Source of the DNA: a virus
Strand: one strand, 5' to 3'
DNA length: 40,727 nt
IMG/VR virus record: IMGVR_UViG_3300022690_002568
Location: 1 to 40,727 of that record
How positions within the stretch are numbered: position 1 is the stretch's first letter; every line of letters begins with the position of its first letter. The notes under the pieces are model-generated. The model did not search any database. It was not told where the DNA came from and was given only the letters and a program-made list of their open reading frames with translations. Shown here one piece after another: positions 1-9,800 of this stretch. A program made the position numbers and the translations under genes.

Positions 1-135
1 GAAGATCTAACAATTGAGAGTTTCGATCTTTCAGTAGGCGGATTGTACGAAAGTGATTTGGTAATACGATACGACAAAAAAGCAGCACATGCAGATGTTG
101 GTTCTTTTACAATTACGGCATTTGATATTGCATAG
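1..135 (+). CDS. Major capsid protein, 3' fragment (duplicate of the window end)
   Basis: These are the last 44 codons and the stop of the capsid gene annotated in full at 39531-40718. It is present twice only because the contig ends overlap. In the closed genome it joins directly to the small gene at 145. Confidence 0.95.
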   Translation, partial: EDLTIESFDLSVGGLYESDLVIRYDKKAAHADVGSFTITAFDIA

Positions 136-144
136 GACTGAAAA
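1..144. repeat. Terminal direct repeat, left copy
   Basis: The first 144 bases are identical to positions 40584-40727. The repeat lies inside the 3' end of the capsid gene, an unlikely place for packaged terminal repeats, so it most simply reflects an assembler closing a circular or circularly permuted genome of 40,583 bp. Confidence 0.95.
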
Positions 145-354
145 ATGGGTATCCTAGTTTGTTCAAGATGTAGAGCAAAAATAACAGCAGATTCAATTGA
201 AGAGGGTCGTAAAAGACTAGATCACAGTGTAGGTAATTACATTGGTAAGCCTTGTCAAGATGGAAAGGCAGAATTGTTTTTTACTGGCGATACAAAAGAT
301 ACACCCAAAGAGACTGTTAAAAAAAAGACTGTTAAAAAATCCGAATCTGAATAG
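145..354 (+). CDS. Small Cys-containing protein downstream of capsid
   Basis: This 69-residue protein starts nine bases after the capsid stop and is probably co-transcribed with it. It has an N-terminal CSRC pair (residues 6-9), one further Cys near residue 37, and a Lys/Thr/Glu-rich tail. Three cysteines could form part of a metal site but do not define a family. Its place after the capsid gene suggests an abundant late protein or head-completion role. That is inference from position only. Confidence 0.7.
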   Translation: MGILVCSRCRAKITADSIEEGRKRLDHSVGNYIGKPCQDGKAELFFTGDTKDTPKETVKKKTVKKSESE

Positions 355-368
355 ATAAATTTTTTATT

Positions 369-385
369 AAATGCATATATTTTTT
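369..385 (+). promoter_or_regulatory. Late-type promoter, copy 1
   Basis: AAATGCATATATTTTTT is an archaeal TATA element with a fixed upstream extension, found at eight places ahead of late-type genes. The C of CATATA (374) is 29 nt from ATG 403 but only 23 nt from ATG 397. The spacing rule of the other copies (29-31 nt) therefore favours 403 as the leaderless start. Confidence 0.75.
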
Positions 386-402
386 GAAATTGATGTATGC
401 TT

Positions 403-777
403 ATGGGATTAAGAAGTTCAGCGTATAATAGAGATGCTACACCTGCTACCGTCACAATTGTAGCTATTAATAAAATTTTAGAAAATGATATTGTCGTTAC
501 ATCAGATATGTTGGCAGGTGATTCTGGATTATTTAGAATATGGTGGTCATTTACAACGGGAGCAGATTATGAACTTACTGTTACTAAAAAAGGTGAAGCA
601 GATCTTACAAATTTTCCTCTTAAAGTTAATGCTGATCTTGGGTTTATATTAAAAGATGATGGATATTATAGATTTGATGTAGGTGTAAAGCCTGGTGATT
701 TAATTAATCTGAGTTCCAGTGTGGATATTACTCAGGTAAACGATTTACAAATCCAACAAATTCAGATAGGAGCATAA
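403..777 (+). CDS. Virion-type beta-rich protein, first of the tail cluster
   Basis: This 124-residue protein, starting MGLRSSAYN, has no recognised family. It is rich in beta-prone and small polar residues, with no Cys and no signal peptide, like many structural virion proteins. An in-frame ATG at 397 would add two residues, but promoter spacing favours 403. It opens a long cluster of overlapping genes on the same strand that runs to about 12.8 kb. Possible roles are a head-tail joining or decoration protein. The sequence does not decide between them. Confidence 0.75.
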   Translation: MGLRSSAYNRDATPATVTIVAINKILENDIVVTSDMLAGDSGLFRIWWSFTTGADYELTVTKKGEADLTNFPLKVNADLGFILKDDGYYRFDVGVKPGDLINLSSSVDITQVNDLQIQQIQIGA

Positions 778-778
778 A

Positions 779-943
779 TTGATTTATGCTGCAAAGCCAC
801 AAAAGGGAAATAAAAGTATTCAGGCAAATACAAATAATCCTCCTCAAGATCCACTATCTGAAATCATAGAAGAGCCAATATCTAAGGTGTCATGGTTTAA
901 ACGATTCATTCAAAAGATTCAAGGTATATTTCGGAGAAAATAA
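779..943 (+). CDS. 54-residue basic-tailed protein with TTG start
   Basis: The frame opens at TTG two bases after the previous stop, preceded by a purine-rich AGGAG ribosome-binding site at about 767-771. It ends at a TAA that overlaps the next ATG (TAATG), the same junction style used through this cluster. The protein has a Pro/Asn-rich middle and a basic C-terminal helix, SWFKRFIQKIQGIFRRK. The family is unknown. Its position and gapless packing between two structural genes support it being real. Confidence 0.65.
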   Translation: MIYAAKPQKGNKSIQANTNNPPQDPLSEIIEEPISKVSWFKRFIQKIQGIFRRK

Positions 944-2256
944 TGGTTCGTGCATATTTTCCTCAACAGTTCGAGTCTACACTAAATACAAATTCAACTA
1001 ATTCTCCACAGGGGGGACAAAGTCCAGTAATATCGGTAGGTGAACAATTACTAGCAATATATCCTCCAATAATAGATACAAGCTTTACCAATTTTAAATT
1101 CTATCAGGTAAATAATGGGGAATTTCCCATACCACAAACTGATTTTATTTGGAGGATCTCAGATGATGTGGGTAGTGGTATATTCGTACAGGCATCAGGA
1201 TTTGACATTAGACCATTTTTAAATAATGAGCGAGTCATAGAACAAGCCGTATCTACAGGTAATACATTTGATCCAGAGTTTACTATTAATGCAATGCAGT
1301 TATCAGATGATGAGCTTCATTTGTTTGTATGGGAGAATGGGGGAGCTATTAATGAATGGATATTATCTGCCCCAGGTGTATTTCCTACAACTGGAACACC
1401 ACCAGACTTTCAATTTGCACCATCTGAAACTAATGGTAGAGACATAAAATTTTTCGATGATGGAAACAAGATGGCGATAATTGGTGGTAACCAAGACACC
1501 ATAGAAATTTACAGTCTTCCTACACCTAATTCATTTAGTACGACTCCTATTTTATTGCAAAGTTTTAACGTAAATTTTATAGATAATGGTCCTGCATCAT
1601 GTGAATTTTCATCAGATGGTCTGAAATTATATGTAGTTGGTGGTATTAATGATCGAATAAATCAATGGAATCTTACAGAACCATTTATACTTCCAGCAGC
1701 AGCTACACCTCCTGACAGAGTATTTCCTTACGATCCTGATGTTACATTTAGCAATGGTAATATGAGAATGTTTCCAGACGGCTCGGCTTTCTATCTAGTA
1801 TCCATAGAGCCACAAGACCTGTTATGCAGATATGATCTTACTGATGCATTTAACATACCAACTGTTCTCACAGAACCAGATGCTACTGTTGACATAGGAG
1901 GATTAGACACAAATCCACGAGCAATGTCTGTCTCAAAGGACGGTTCATTAATCAGGTTTGCTGGTAGAATAAGTGGTCTAGTCCATGAGTTGCTTGTTCC
2001 AGGTAAATTACTAGAGTATAACGTTGTAGCTTTAAATTTTTTTACTGGTGTTTTTACAATAGATGTCAAGGTTCCAACAATACAAGATTTAACATTCATT
2101 CAACTGGTAATAGGTAATCCGGCTGCGGTGGATGGTTCAACCCCATTAGCCGCAGGTGTTGAACTATCAATACTCGAGACACCACTATTAACTAAAGCCG
2201 AGGATAATTTCCTAGTAGACGAGCTGGGAAGAAATATTGTGGCGGTGCAAACATAA
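943..2256 (+). CDS. Beta-propeller virion protein, likely adsorption or tail tip
   Basis: This 437-residue protein has about five visible propeller-type repeats between residues 110 and 340. Each carries an S/P-D-G or D-D-G turn followed by a hydrophobic strand and a Trp or Tyr strand (for example FFDDGNKMAIIGG and FSSDGLKLYVVGG). The repeats resemble NHL/WD-type or bacterial seven-bladed propellers. The N-terminus is a variable strand-rich domain and the C-terminus a separate small beta domain. It sits in the tail/adsorption cluster with TAATG overlaps at both ends. Host-surface binding is the likely role, by inference from fold and context. Confidence 0.75.
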   Translation: MVRAYFPQQFESTLNTNSTNSPQGGQSPVISVGEQLLAIYPPIIDTSFTNFKFYQVNNGEFPIPQTDFIWRISDDVGSGIFVQASGFDIRPFLNNERVIEQAVSTGNTFDPEFTINAMQLSDDELHLFVWENGGAINEWILSAPGVFPTTGTPPDFQFAPSETNGRDIKFFDDGNKMAIIGGNQDTIEIYSLPTPNSFSTTPILLQSFNVNFIDNGPASCEFSSDGLKLYVVGGINDRINQWNLTEPFILPAAATPPDRVFPYDPDVTFSNGNMRMFPDGSAFYLVSIEPQDLLCRYDLTDAFNIPTVLTEPDATVDIGGLDTNPRAMSVSKDGSLIRFAGRISGLVHELLVPGKLLEYNVVALNFFTGVFTIDVKVPTIQDLTFIQLVIGNPAAVDGSTPLAAGVELSILETPLLTKAEDNFLVDELGRNIVAVQT

Positions 2257-3788
2257 TGTCAGAAGAGATTAAAATTGGTGATCTAGTACAGGAACCAGTC
2301 TTAAATGCATCTAAAATAATATTTGAAAACTCGTCGGGGTTTACTAAGAGAGACACAGCATTTGGTATAGCTGCACTATCAAACGGTTCTACAGTAGAAC
2401 TCCTAGCCTCTCCTGCAGACTTGCCACCATTACTTCATAATTTTATACAATTAGAGCCAACTAGATCATACAGATTTACAGAACCTTTTGCCATTCCAAC
2501 TACAATATTAATTCCTGCTGGATATGTCGGATTTATCGAAGCAGAATTTCAACAAATTGATGGAATGGATTTTACTGGAACAGGGCCCATGTTTGCCACT
2601 CTAAACATAGATGGAATTATCAATAGTATTGTGGCAGCAGGAGCAGGAGCAATAACTGTAACTACAGATGCAAATCATGGACTGCTTGATGGTCAGTTTG
2701 TAAACATAACAGGAACATCTAATTATGACCAGCAACGATTGGTAGTTTCAAATGCCTCTGGATCAGTTTTTGATGTACAGATAGAATTTGTAATAAACGA
2801 GGGAGGATTCTTTGATACTGGTTATGAAGCTCTTACAATTGATGAAATTGATTTGACTAATGCATTTGCTAATGACTTGTTTGATCTTACTGCTGCCAAT
2901 TCTATTTCTGCTGTTTTTGCTGGTGACAGATTTACTGCTTTTGGGTTTTTGAGCCCTGGAATCATACGAGGGAGAACTATAGCAATTGACTTTGTATTGT
3001 TACCATTTATTGTTGATGGTTTGATTATAGAAAATGCCACCACTTTAATTATGACACAGGTTTTAATTCCAAGTTTGGATGTTACTTCTACTGCTAAAGG
3101 CCTTACACTTACTGGAGCGTCTACAGGAAGAGTAATAATAGATGGTGTTGTTTTTGATCTTGCAGATGTAGATCAACGCGCTATACGAATAGATCCATCA
3201 ATCACATCAGCCAGTATAGACATAATGGATTCACCTGACAATGAGGTTGCTAGTGCTTACTTTGATACATCAGGAGGAGGACTAGACGAGACAGATCCCC
3301 AAGTCAATGCTACAGATAACGGAGTAAGAAAAGACTCTCATACAATAGCAGAAGCTAGAACCAACGGTATTTTAGAGGTAGATGGATCAGGTGAAATACC
3401 TGTACCAGTTGTAGATATTGTTTCCGCAGCTGGTGATTGGATACAAGATTCAACCACAGAGAGACTTAGTATAGATATAACAACTGGACTGATTACATTT
3501 AATGGATTAAAGCCAGTAATTGCAATGATAAAATATGATATTAGCGCTGCACAAGCAAGTGGTAGTGCTCAAACCATAGATTTTACATTACAGATTAATG
3601 GAGTACCACAAACAAAATCAATGCGTACTGTTGTAACAGCAGGTACAGGAACTTTTATCCAAGTTGTGTATAACGGAGGAAACTTTGACATAAATCCAGG
3701 AGATACTATACAATTATTCAAAGATAATATCTCAAATGCAAATAATACAGAGGTTCAAAATGGAGTAATATTGTTTAATGTAGACTAG
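2256..3788 (+). CDS. Fibre- or spike-like protein with C-terminal jelly-roll-like domain
   Basis: This 510-residue protein overlaps the preceding gene at TAATG. The N-terminal 130 residues resemble a fibre shaft. Around residues 130-185 is a HGLLDGQFVNITG segment of the type seen in phage tail-fibre interdomains. The last ~130 residues (IKYDISAAQASGSAQ onward, ending ILFNVD) have the strand order of C1q/TNF-like trimerising heads common in fibres. No Cys and no membrane segment are present. The probable role is a trimeric receptor-binding or decoration fibre. A short AT-rich gap with a promoter follows. Confidence 0.65.
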   Translation: MSEEIKIGDLVQEPVLNASKIIFENSSGFTKRDTAFGIAALSNGSTVELLASPADLPPLLHNFIQLEPTRSYRFTEPFAIPTTILIPAGYVGFIEAEFQQIDGMDFTGTGPMFATLNIDGIINSIVAAGAGAITVTTDANHGLLDGQFVNITGTSNYDQQRLVVSNASGSVFDVQIEFVINEGGFFDTGYEALTIDEIDLTNAFANDLFDLTAANSISAVFAGDRFTAFGFLSPGIIRGRTIAIDFVLLPFIVDGLIIENATTLIMTQVLIPSLDVTSTAKGLTLTGASTGRVIIDGVVFDLADVDQRAIRIDPSITSASIDIMDSPDNEVASAYFDTSGGGLDETDPQVNATDNGVRKDSHTIAEARTNGILEVDGSGEIPVPVVDIVSAAGDWIQDSTTERLSIDITTGLITFNGLKPVIAMIKYDISAAQASGSAQTIDFTLQINGVPQTKSMRTVVTAGTGTFIQVVYNGGNFDINPGDTIQLFKDNISNANNTEVQNGVILFNVD

Positions 3789-3816
3789 CTCATATTCTAA
3801 AAATGTAACATCTATA

Positions 3817-3833
3817 AAATACATATATTTTTT
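3817..3833 (+). promoter_or_regulatory. Late-type promoter, copy 2
   Basis: AAATACATATATTTTTT lies upstream of ATG 3852. The C of CATATA is 30 nt from the ATG, as expected for leaderless archaeal transcription. It drives the connector/tail-tube gene string. Confidence 0.8.
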
Positions 3834-3851
3834 GGACGATAAAGTTGATAC

Positions 3852-4250
3852 ATGTCTACTCCTGTTCAGGTATTTTCTAATTTGGATGAAACTAAAAGAT
3901 TTCTAAACATTACTATATTAAATACTAGTGCAGACGTTAAAATTGGCGTATCACAAAATATGGCAGATAATTATGCCAATACTCAGATTGACTTGCATGA
4001 ACTTGTTCCATTAGATTCTGTACCACCTGTACTTGTTTCTTATGGCTCTGCCCTAGCTGCTGCATATTACAATTACTGGCAGAGCCCAGATAAAACAAAA
4101 CTTGTAGGTGATGTCAAATTATGGGAGGGTAAAGTTCAGGATTATATCATGGCAAACTATTCAAAGAAAAATCCAAGTGGTTTGGCAGGAGGTAAGGTGT
4201 TTGGTGTGACTGCAGCCATGACTGGTAATACATCTACAGGTAATGGTTAA
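3852..4250 (+). CDS. Head-tail connector candidate
   Basis: This 132-residue protein begins with a short beta region, then has two helices (about residues 57-100) with small residues and aromatics (YGSALAAAYYNYWQ and LWEGKVQDYIM). This resembles helical head-tail adaptor proteins of siphovirus type. It directly precedes the tail completion/tube candidates and ends TAATG into the next gene. The assignment rests on size, helix pattern and gene order, not on a diagnostic motif. Confidence 0.55.
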   Translation: MSTPVQVFSNLDETKRFLNITILNTSADVKIGVSQNMADNYANTQIDLHELVPLDSVPPVLVSYGSALAAAYYNYWQSPDKTKLVGDVKLWEGKVQDYIMANYSKKNPSGLAGGKVFGVTAAMTGNTSTGNG

Positions 4251-5230
4251 TGGTAGCTGCTGCAACTACACTCAAAGATATACTATTTGACGAGTGGGAT
4301 CTTTCAGGTGAATTAAGTAAGACATTAGAAGGTTCTGGTTCTTCACTTATGGATGAAGTTGTACAATTTTTTGATAGACTGCAAGTGGTAGGAAATGAGG
4401 TAACAAAGGCAGTAATTGTACAAAAGATAAACGCTGAAGGAAATGAGACCATAATCAGACACCCAAATTTTAATGAGATAGTGGATTTTTATGAAATTAC
4501 TGTACGATATAGAATAGTAGATGTAGATGCAGACAATTATTCAACTTCTCTAGATTTTATAGAACAAATGGGAACAGAAGTAGTAAGAATACTACAGACT
4601 GTGTATAATCCATCAACTACTCTAAATATTTATTTTCGAAATACAAATACTTGGACTAATGAGGATGTAGATATAGGAAATCAACGTGACCTTAGACGAA
4701 AATTACGATTTACACTAACTACCATTACTTCTGATGATGATGAAGTGTATAGTGGATTTGGTGGCGTATTAGTATTTGTTGATGGCGAATCTCAAGGAGA
4801 TTTACTTCCAGGAGCAGATTATATTTTTGCCTCTGTAAAAAATGTAGATGTAGATGAGGGATTTTCACAAATCCCAACACTAACCAAAGATGTTTCACAA
4901 GGTGTAGGTGTTCCTTTACTAATGAGGGGGCAGTTCTCAGGTACTTTTTCAGCGTTAATGTATGCGCAAAAAACAAACATTATTGGAAGTACAGTAGAGA
5001 AACTACAAAACATTTACCAACTTCAATTAAATTTACCAATAAGAGGACAAGTAGCAGAGGTTGTATTATTACGCTCAAACACAAACACAGAAGGTACAGT
5101 ATCTACACTTGGTAGAAAATCATTTATGAAGATAAATAGAATAAAAGAGAATGAACCAGATGAAGATTTGGTGTCTTATACTGTAACTGGTACATTATCC
5201 AGACCTACAATATTTACGGAGAGTACATAA
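4250..5230 (+). CDS. Tail-completion/tail-tube-like structural protein
   Basis: This 326-residue protein has two parts. Residues 1-160 alternate helix and strand (VVQFFDRLQ, FYEITVRYRI, VVRILQTV), like tail-terminator proteins. Residues 165-326 are a beta-rich domain (ADYIFASVKNV to the C-terminus) reminiscent of tail-tube folds. A terminator-tube fusion would explain the length, but one unfamiliar tail protein is equally possible. It overlaps its neighbours by one base on both sides, so the products are probably made in fixed ratios. Confidence 0.5.
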   Translation: MVAAATTLKDILFDEWDLSGELSKTLEGSGSSLMDEVVQFFDRLQVVGNEVTKAVIVQKINAEGNETIIRHPNFNEIVDFYEITVRYRIVDVDADNYSTSLDFIEQMGTEVVRILQTVYNPSTTLNIYFRNTNTWTNEDVDIGNQRDLRRKLRFTLTTITSDDDEVYSGFGGVLVFVDGESQGDLLPGADYIFASVKNVDVDEGFSQIPTLTKDVSQGVGVPLLMRGQFSGTFSALMYAQKTNIIGSTVEKLQNIYQLQLNLPIRGQVAEVVLLRSNTNTEGTVSTLGRKSFMKINRIKENEPDEDLVSYTVTGTLSRPTIFTEST

Positions 5231-5652
5231 TGTCTGATGTAGGATTCCAAGTAGATTTAGTAGATACACAAGATTCTATTCTAACTAATGTTACTAATGA
5301 TAAAACATACATTCAACTTACAGATTTAGTATTAGATATTGATAGTAATGTTACAAAACATCAATTGTCAGACGATACAATAAACAATGTATTCTCACTT
5401 CGTATGATTAGCATACAAGGTAATATGTGGATAACAAATCCAGAGTGGGCAGACCTTGTTGTGTTAACTGTAGATGTAAATGGTGTACTGCCATCTAAGG
5501 CATGGACTTTAGTGTGGACTGACCGATCAAATACATCAGTTACAACTACAATTAACGCACAAATGAAGACATTGCGAGTTATAGATAGAGGAATAGCTGC
5601 TCTTCAATTATTTTTTAGGCTAGAAGGTGACGAAACGGTAGGAGTGGCATAA
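5230..5652 (+). CDS. Small beta-rich tail protein, possible tube protein
   Basis: This 140-residue, strand-dominated protein has a centre VFSLRMISIQGNMW and an ending LRVIDRGIAALQLFFRLEG. The size matches tail-tube subunits, and the position just before a hydrophobic helical protein fits tube followed by tape-measure order. It has no Cys and no signal. It starts at TAATG on the preceding gene and hands over the same way to the next. Function is inferred from order and fold impression only. Confidence 0.5.
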   Translation: MSDVGFQVDLVDTQDSILTNVTNDKTYIQLTDLVLDIDSNVTKHQLSDDTINNVFSLRMISIQGNMWITNPEWADLVVLTVDVNGVLPSKAWTLVWTDRSNTSVTTTINAQMKTLRVIDRGIAALQLFFRLEGDETVGVA

Positions 5653-6329
5653 TGGCAACACTTGATGTAATAATTAAACAGATGATCTTATCTGCCTTTA
5701 GAAGTGCCAAGATGACTTCTGCTAGTCCTGGACATATTAACCGCTTTATTGGAATTGAATCTCAAGGCGGGATGGATGTTATCGGTTCTGCAGAAGAGCT
5801 TAATGCCGCAATACGAGAAGCAGTTGAAGGAATTACAAGTGATCTTGACTCTGCTGAGAATTTAGCAGAAAATCTTTTGGATTCAGAAACAAAGACTGGA
5901 ACCTCTAAAGGTAAACTTCAACAAACGGGGCTAACTGGACTATCCACCACAGCAAGAATAGGACAGGATCCAGCCAGTATAATAGCCAAAGTATTACCAT
6001 CCCTTCCACAGGCTACACTGATAGCATTTGCCTTATTATTAGCACCGTTAATCTTTGATATACTAACAAAACCTGGAGGACCACTTGACCTAAGATTTAA
6101 GAGAATCATATCTGATGAAGTAAATGCCTTTCTATCAAGGCAATCCCAACGAGACACAGAAATGGGAGTACGTCAAGTTATTATCCAATCAAAGACAGGA
6201 TTTACAGCAGTTAATGGATTTAATAACTATAATACAGTAAAAGGAATTAGAGAAGGCGGTGTAAATAAAGAACAGTTAGACCGAATCGGAAAGGTCGATC
6301 ACAGTCGTGGAGTGTTTGATTTTGGCTGA
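5652..6329 (+). CDS. Helical protein with hydrophobic segment, short tape-measure candidate
   Basis: This 225-residue, largely helical protein has a Gly/Ser/Thr-rich middle, a strong hydrophobic stretch at about residues 118-137 (ATLIAFALLLAPLIFDIL) and a basic, strand-containing C-terminus. A hydrophobic stretch in a helical protein after tube candidates is typical of tape-measure proteins, but 225 residues would imply a very short tail. It could instead be a membrane-penetrating internal tail protein. The next gene starts within its last codons. Confidence 0.5.
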   Translation: MATLDVIIKQMILSAFRSAKMTSASPGHINRFIGIESQGGMDVIGSAEELNAAIREAVEGITSDLDSAENLAENLLDSETKTGTSKGKLQQTGLTGLSTTARIGQDPASIIAKVLPSLPQATLIAFALLLAPLIFDILTKPGGPLDLRFKRIISDEVNAFLSRQSQRDTEMGVRQVIIQSKTGFTAVNGFNNYNTVKGIREGGVNKEQLDRIGKVDHSRGVFDFG

Positions 6330-6825
6330 CACTATCTTTCGTTTTACTAATGATGGTGATACAGAAGTAAGTGTAGATGATACTGAAAAAATAATATTTA
6401 ATACTGGTACTGTTCCTGATAATACGGGAAAACTAACCAAAACCAGTTTTAGAATGGCAAGTGATCTTAATCCGCACCCAAATCCTGATACGGCACTTAA
6501 TCAAATCCAAGATTCATTATTAGGAGTAGTAGAAGTTACAGTGGCAGGGTATTTTGTAGATCACAATTCAACATTGGGACCAGCAAATCTGTATAACTGG
6601 TCAGTTGATCCAGATGTAAATGAGGATTTTAGAAAAGGAAGATTCGGTCTTATATTATCTACAATGGCTGGAATTCTAGACCTCATACCAACTACAGGAT
6701 TAAACGGTACTGGATATATGCTCTCAGAAATTTTTGTAGAAGATGTTGAAGATCCGCGAACTGAGGTACCATTTATTGCCAAATTCTTTCGTAATGGTGT
6801 TATTACAAATGTGGTGCCGATATGA
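6322..6825 (+). CDS. Tail or baseplate-type protein
   Basis: This protein has 167 residues if translation starts at TTG 6322, which follows a GGAG at about 6309-6312 and overlaps the upstream stop by eight bases. A GTG at 6307 would add five residues. The product begins LADTIFRFTNDGD, is mixed alpha/beta, and has a helix-rich segment FRKGRFGLILSTMAGILDLI before a C-terminal strand pair. The family is not recognised. It overlaps the large tail gene with ATGA, supporting a baseplate or hub-proximal role by position. Confidence 0.6.
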   Translation: MADTIFRFTNDGDTEVSVDDTEKIIFNTGTVPDNTGKLTKTSFRMASDLNPHPNPDTALNQIQDSLLGVVEVTVAGYFVDHNSTLGPANLYNWSVDPDVNEDFRKGRFGLILSTMAGILDLIPTTGLNGTGYMLSEIFVEDVEDPRTEVPFIAKFFRNGVITNVVPI

Positions 6826-9800
6826 GTCTATACACAAAAGAGGTGATCATGAATCCAATAAATGTGTGGTTGTCTGGTGAAAATTACTTTATAGGAAATA
6901 CAGTAGAAAATGAAGGGTTGTTTTTTCGTGCCATTGCAGATCACACATCAATTACAACAACAAATGAACCGCCAAATATATCATTCTGGGAGGAATTTTT
7001 TCCAGTTGATCCAAATGTTGACATTTCAGACTTTGTAGAAACTATCCTTGATACAGAGATAGGTTCAGGTGAGGTTAGATCTTCCTCACTAAGAATTAAC
7101 GCAGATAGAGGAGCATTCATTACTGATACAAATGGTGGGCTCACTCCAATTATTGACCAGTTTACAAAGATTACCACTATAATATCAGATTCTAACGGGG
7201 GATCATACATTACAACTTATGAGGTGGATATTATTCATCCAACACAGGACGGACTACAAGGTACGATACTTCCTGTAGATTTATTGGGGCCAGAGTTTTA
7301 CCTTCAAAAGACACTCTTTGCCGACCAATTCTTTTTTAAATCAATGTTTGATGTATCAAATGGAATAATAGATCTTTACAACAAAAACAAGGGAACACTA
7401 CAGGTTAGAGTAGAAGTAGCAGGAGCAAATTCTGCTAGTAACGGGTTTAATGATTTGCCTGTGTTTACTGCCAATGATTACACGTTTAATCTAAGTGAAA
7501 CATCACATTATGACGGACTAATTCAGGTAATAGATAGGGGAGGCTCTAGTGTGGCTGCACAAGGGGCAGGTGATTTCTTTGAGATTGGTTTTACATCAAC
7601 TCTAAAAGATGTAGAAATGGTTAACTTTAGAGGTTTTTCAAGCGGAAATCCTCCTGATCAGACAATCATCCCAAACATCAAAAGTGATAATATCACACTA
7701 AATCCAGCAGAACAAGAAGGTGAAATAGATGCAACACTTGGCAACGTTACAGGTACATGGACTGATAGCTCCATTGGTACTTTACCGAGACAAAATGCAG
7801 ATTTTATTGGAGCATTAGAAGCATGGAGATTATTTCCTACTCATGTAAGTGGCGCCACATACCCCAAGGATTCAATTATTCTTGTAGTTAATACTCTAGA
7901 TTCACAAGGTGATAATTTCCATTACAAAGCAAACAAAGATACTGCTATTCTTCCACCTGTACCTCCTGCCGCATCTAATCTAGATTGGGATCAACACGAA
8001 TTTGTAGATTTTCTAACTACTGAGGTAAATTACACACTTGGTAGTTACTCGTTTTGGACTGCTGACAAAGATATAGCATGGAAATCAAATGGTGCAAAAA
8101 CTGCTGGAACTCTACAAGATGATCCTCCAGTTGATGGCTCTATGAAAGTATGGGATTCAAATCAGGTAAAGATAGACGGTACGCTACGCCAAACGTGGGT
8201 TGATGTTCGAGCATTAGATCCTTTGGGAATACCTACACCGTTTATCCGAAATGATAACGTATATCGTGGATTTCGTGTATTAGTAGATGGTGTGGGAACA
8301 GGTGACTTTGCAGGATTTGATAATAATGTAATACAGTGGGACGGTACACAATGGCTCATATTTCTGATTCCAGAAGATGATAATCTTGTAGGTGTGGATG
8401 AGGAAGCAAAGACATTCCAATTTGATAGTACAAGTAGTACATGGTCTGATATTACTACATCCATCGAACAGGCAAATGATGTATATCATTCAGTGTATGA
8501 TATTTTTAATAGTCAAGGACACAACAACAAAAACAATGGTACACCTGGAGGAGTAGGAGCTACTGCTGATGCAACTAATACTTTAGGATTTATTACCAGT
8601 GTAAATGTACTATCTGGAGGTTCTGGATATACAACAAATTCCACAACTCGACTTGAAGGAGGAAATCCAATAGTTGTAGCACGAGTTCAAGCTATTGTAT
8701 CAGGTGGGGTGGTAATTGGATTTAATATTCTAAGTGCAGGATTTGGGTATCAATCAGATCCTACAGTAGTTATCGAGGACGATGGTGGTAACTTTGGACA
8801 GACAGCAGCCGTAACATATGAATTTCGATATGAAAAATCAGACTCTATTTTTGGATTTGATTCGCCTACATTTTACAGACAGTTTGCAGGAGTTAATTTT
8901 CGTGTTCCTTATCCATTTAATTCTAATAATGGTAACATAATAGGAAACGATTATGGAAATAGTGATGATCTAGTCCCTGCAACTTTTGAGGCAGAAAATA
9001 TGGGACTAACAAGTTCTGGATTTTCTGGATTTAACAATGTAGAAGCAGAAGACTTGGGTCCATTGGATGCCTTGACATTTTTCATAAATCATGAATGGCG
9101 TTACAATAAGGATGCCTCTGGTGCTTTAGTTCTTGCTGGTAACTTTTCATACAGATGTGCCATATATGATATAGATGATACTGTAGTAATTCAAGACTTT
9201 GTAGTTCCGTTTAACAATTTATGGGAATCAGTATCATTACCCCTTGGCGGATTCAAGACATACAAGGCAAGATCTGCACTTGCTTTTGGTAATGCAGCCC
9301 AGAACATATTTCTACAAGAGTTAGAAGTTCTTAACTCTTTTAGATGGAGAAACCCCAAAAAGATCTCCATACATTGGCTTGGACCATACGATGATCAAGG
9401 AAGATACCAACCCCAATTTAATGTTGGAACTTTATTTCCATCCTTTATTGATGCCCTTATAGGATTATTCGTTGATGGCTTTAACGTAAAATTATCCATA
9501 GATTCTTTCCAGTGGTCAAAACCAGGATTATCGATTAGCCCGCCAAATACAGAAAGACCACTACAGCCAGAATTTTTCTATGAACCCTTAATTACCAACA
9601 AAATTCAAAACGATCAGGCAAACTTGGCAAAACTAGAGATTACAAAGTTTAGACACAAGGAATTTGAAGTAACAACGGTAGGGTTTAATGATATACGATT
9701 TGGTGACTCTTTCTTTTTAGAGAATCCCAAACTAATATCTGATTCAGACAGAACTACTGCAGATCTTGTTGCATGGGTTATTTCTACTGATTATACGGCA

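Noticed and set aside
1-144. True packaged direct terminal repeats
   Set aside because: The repeat lies inside the capsid gene, far from the terminase, and is short. Circular closure explains it better.
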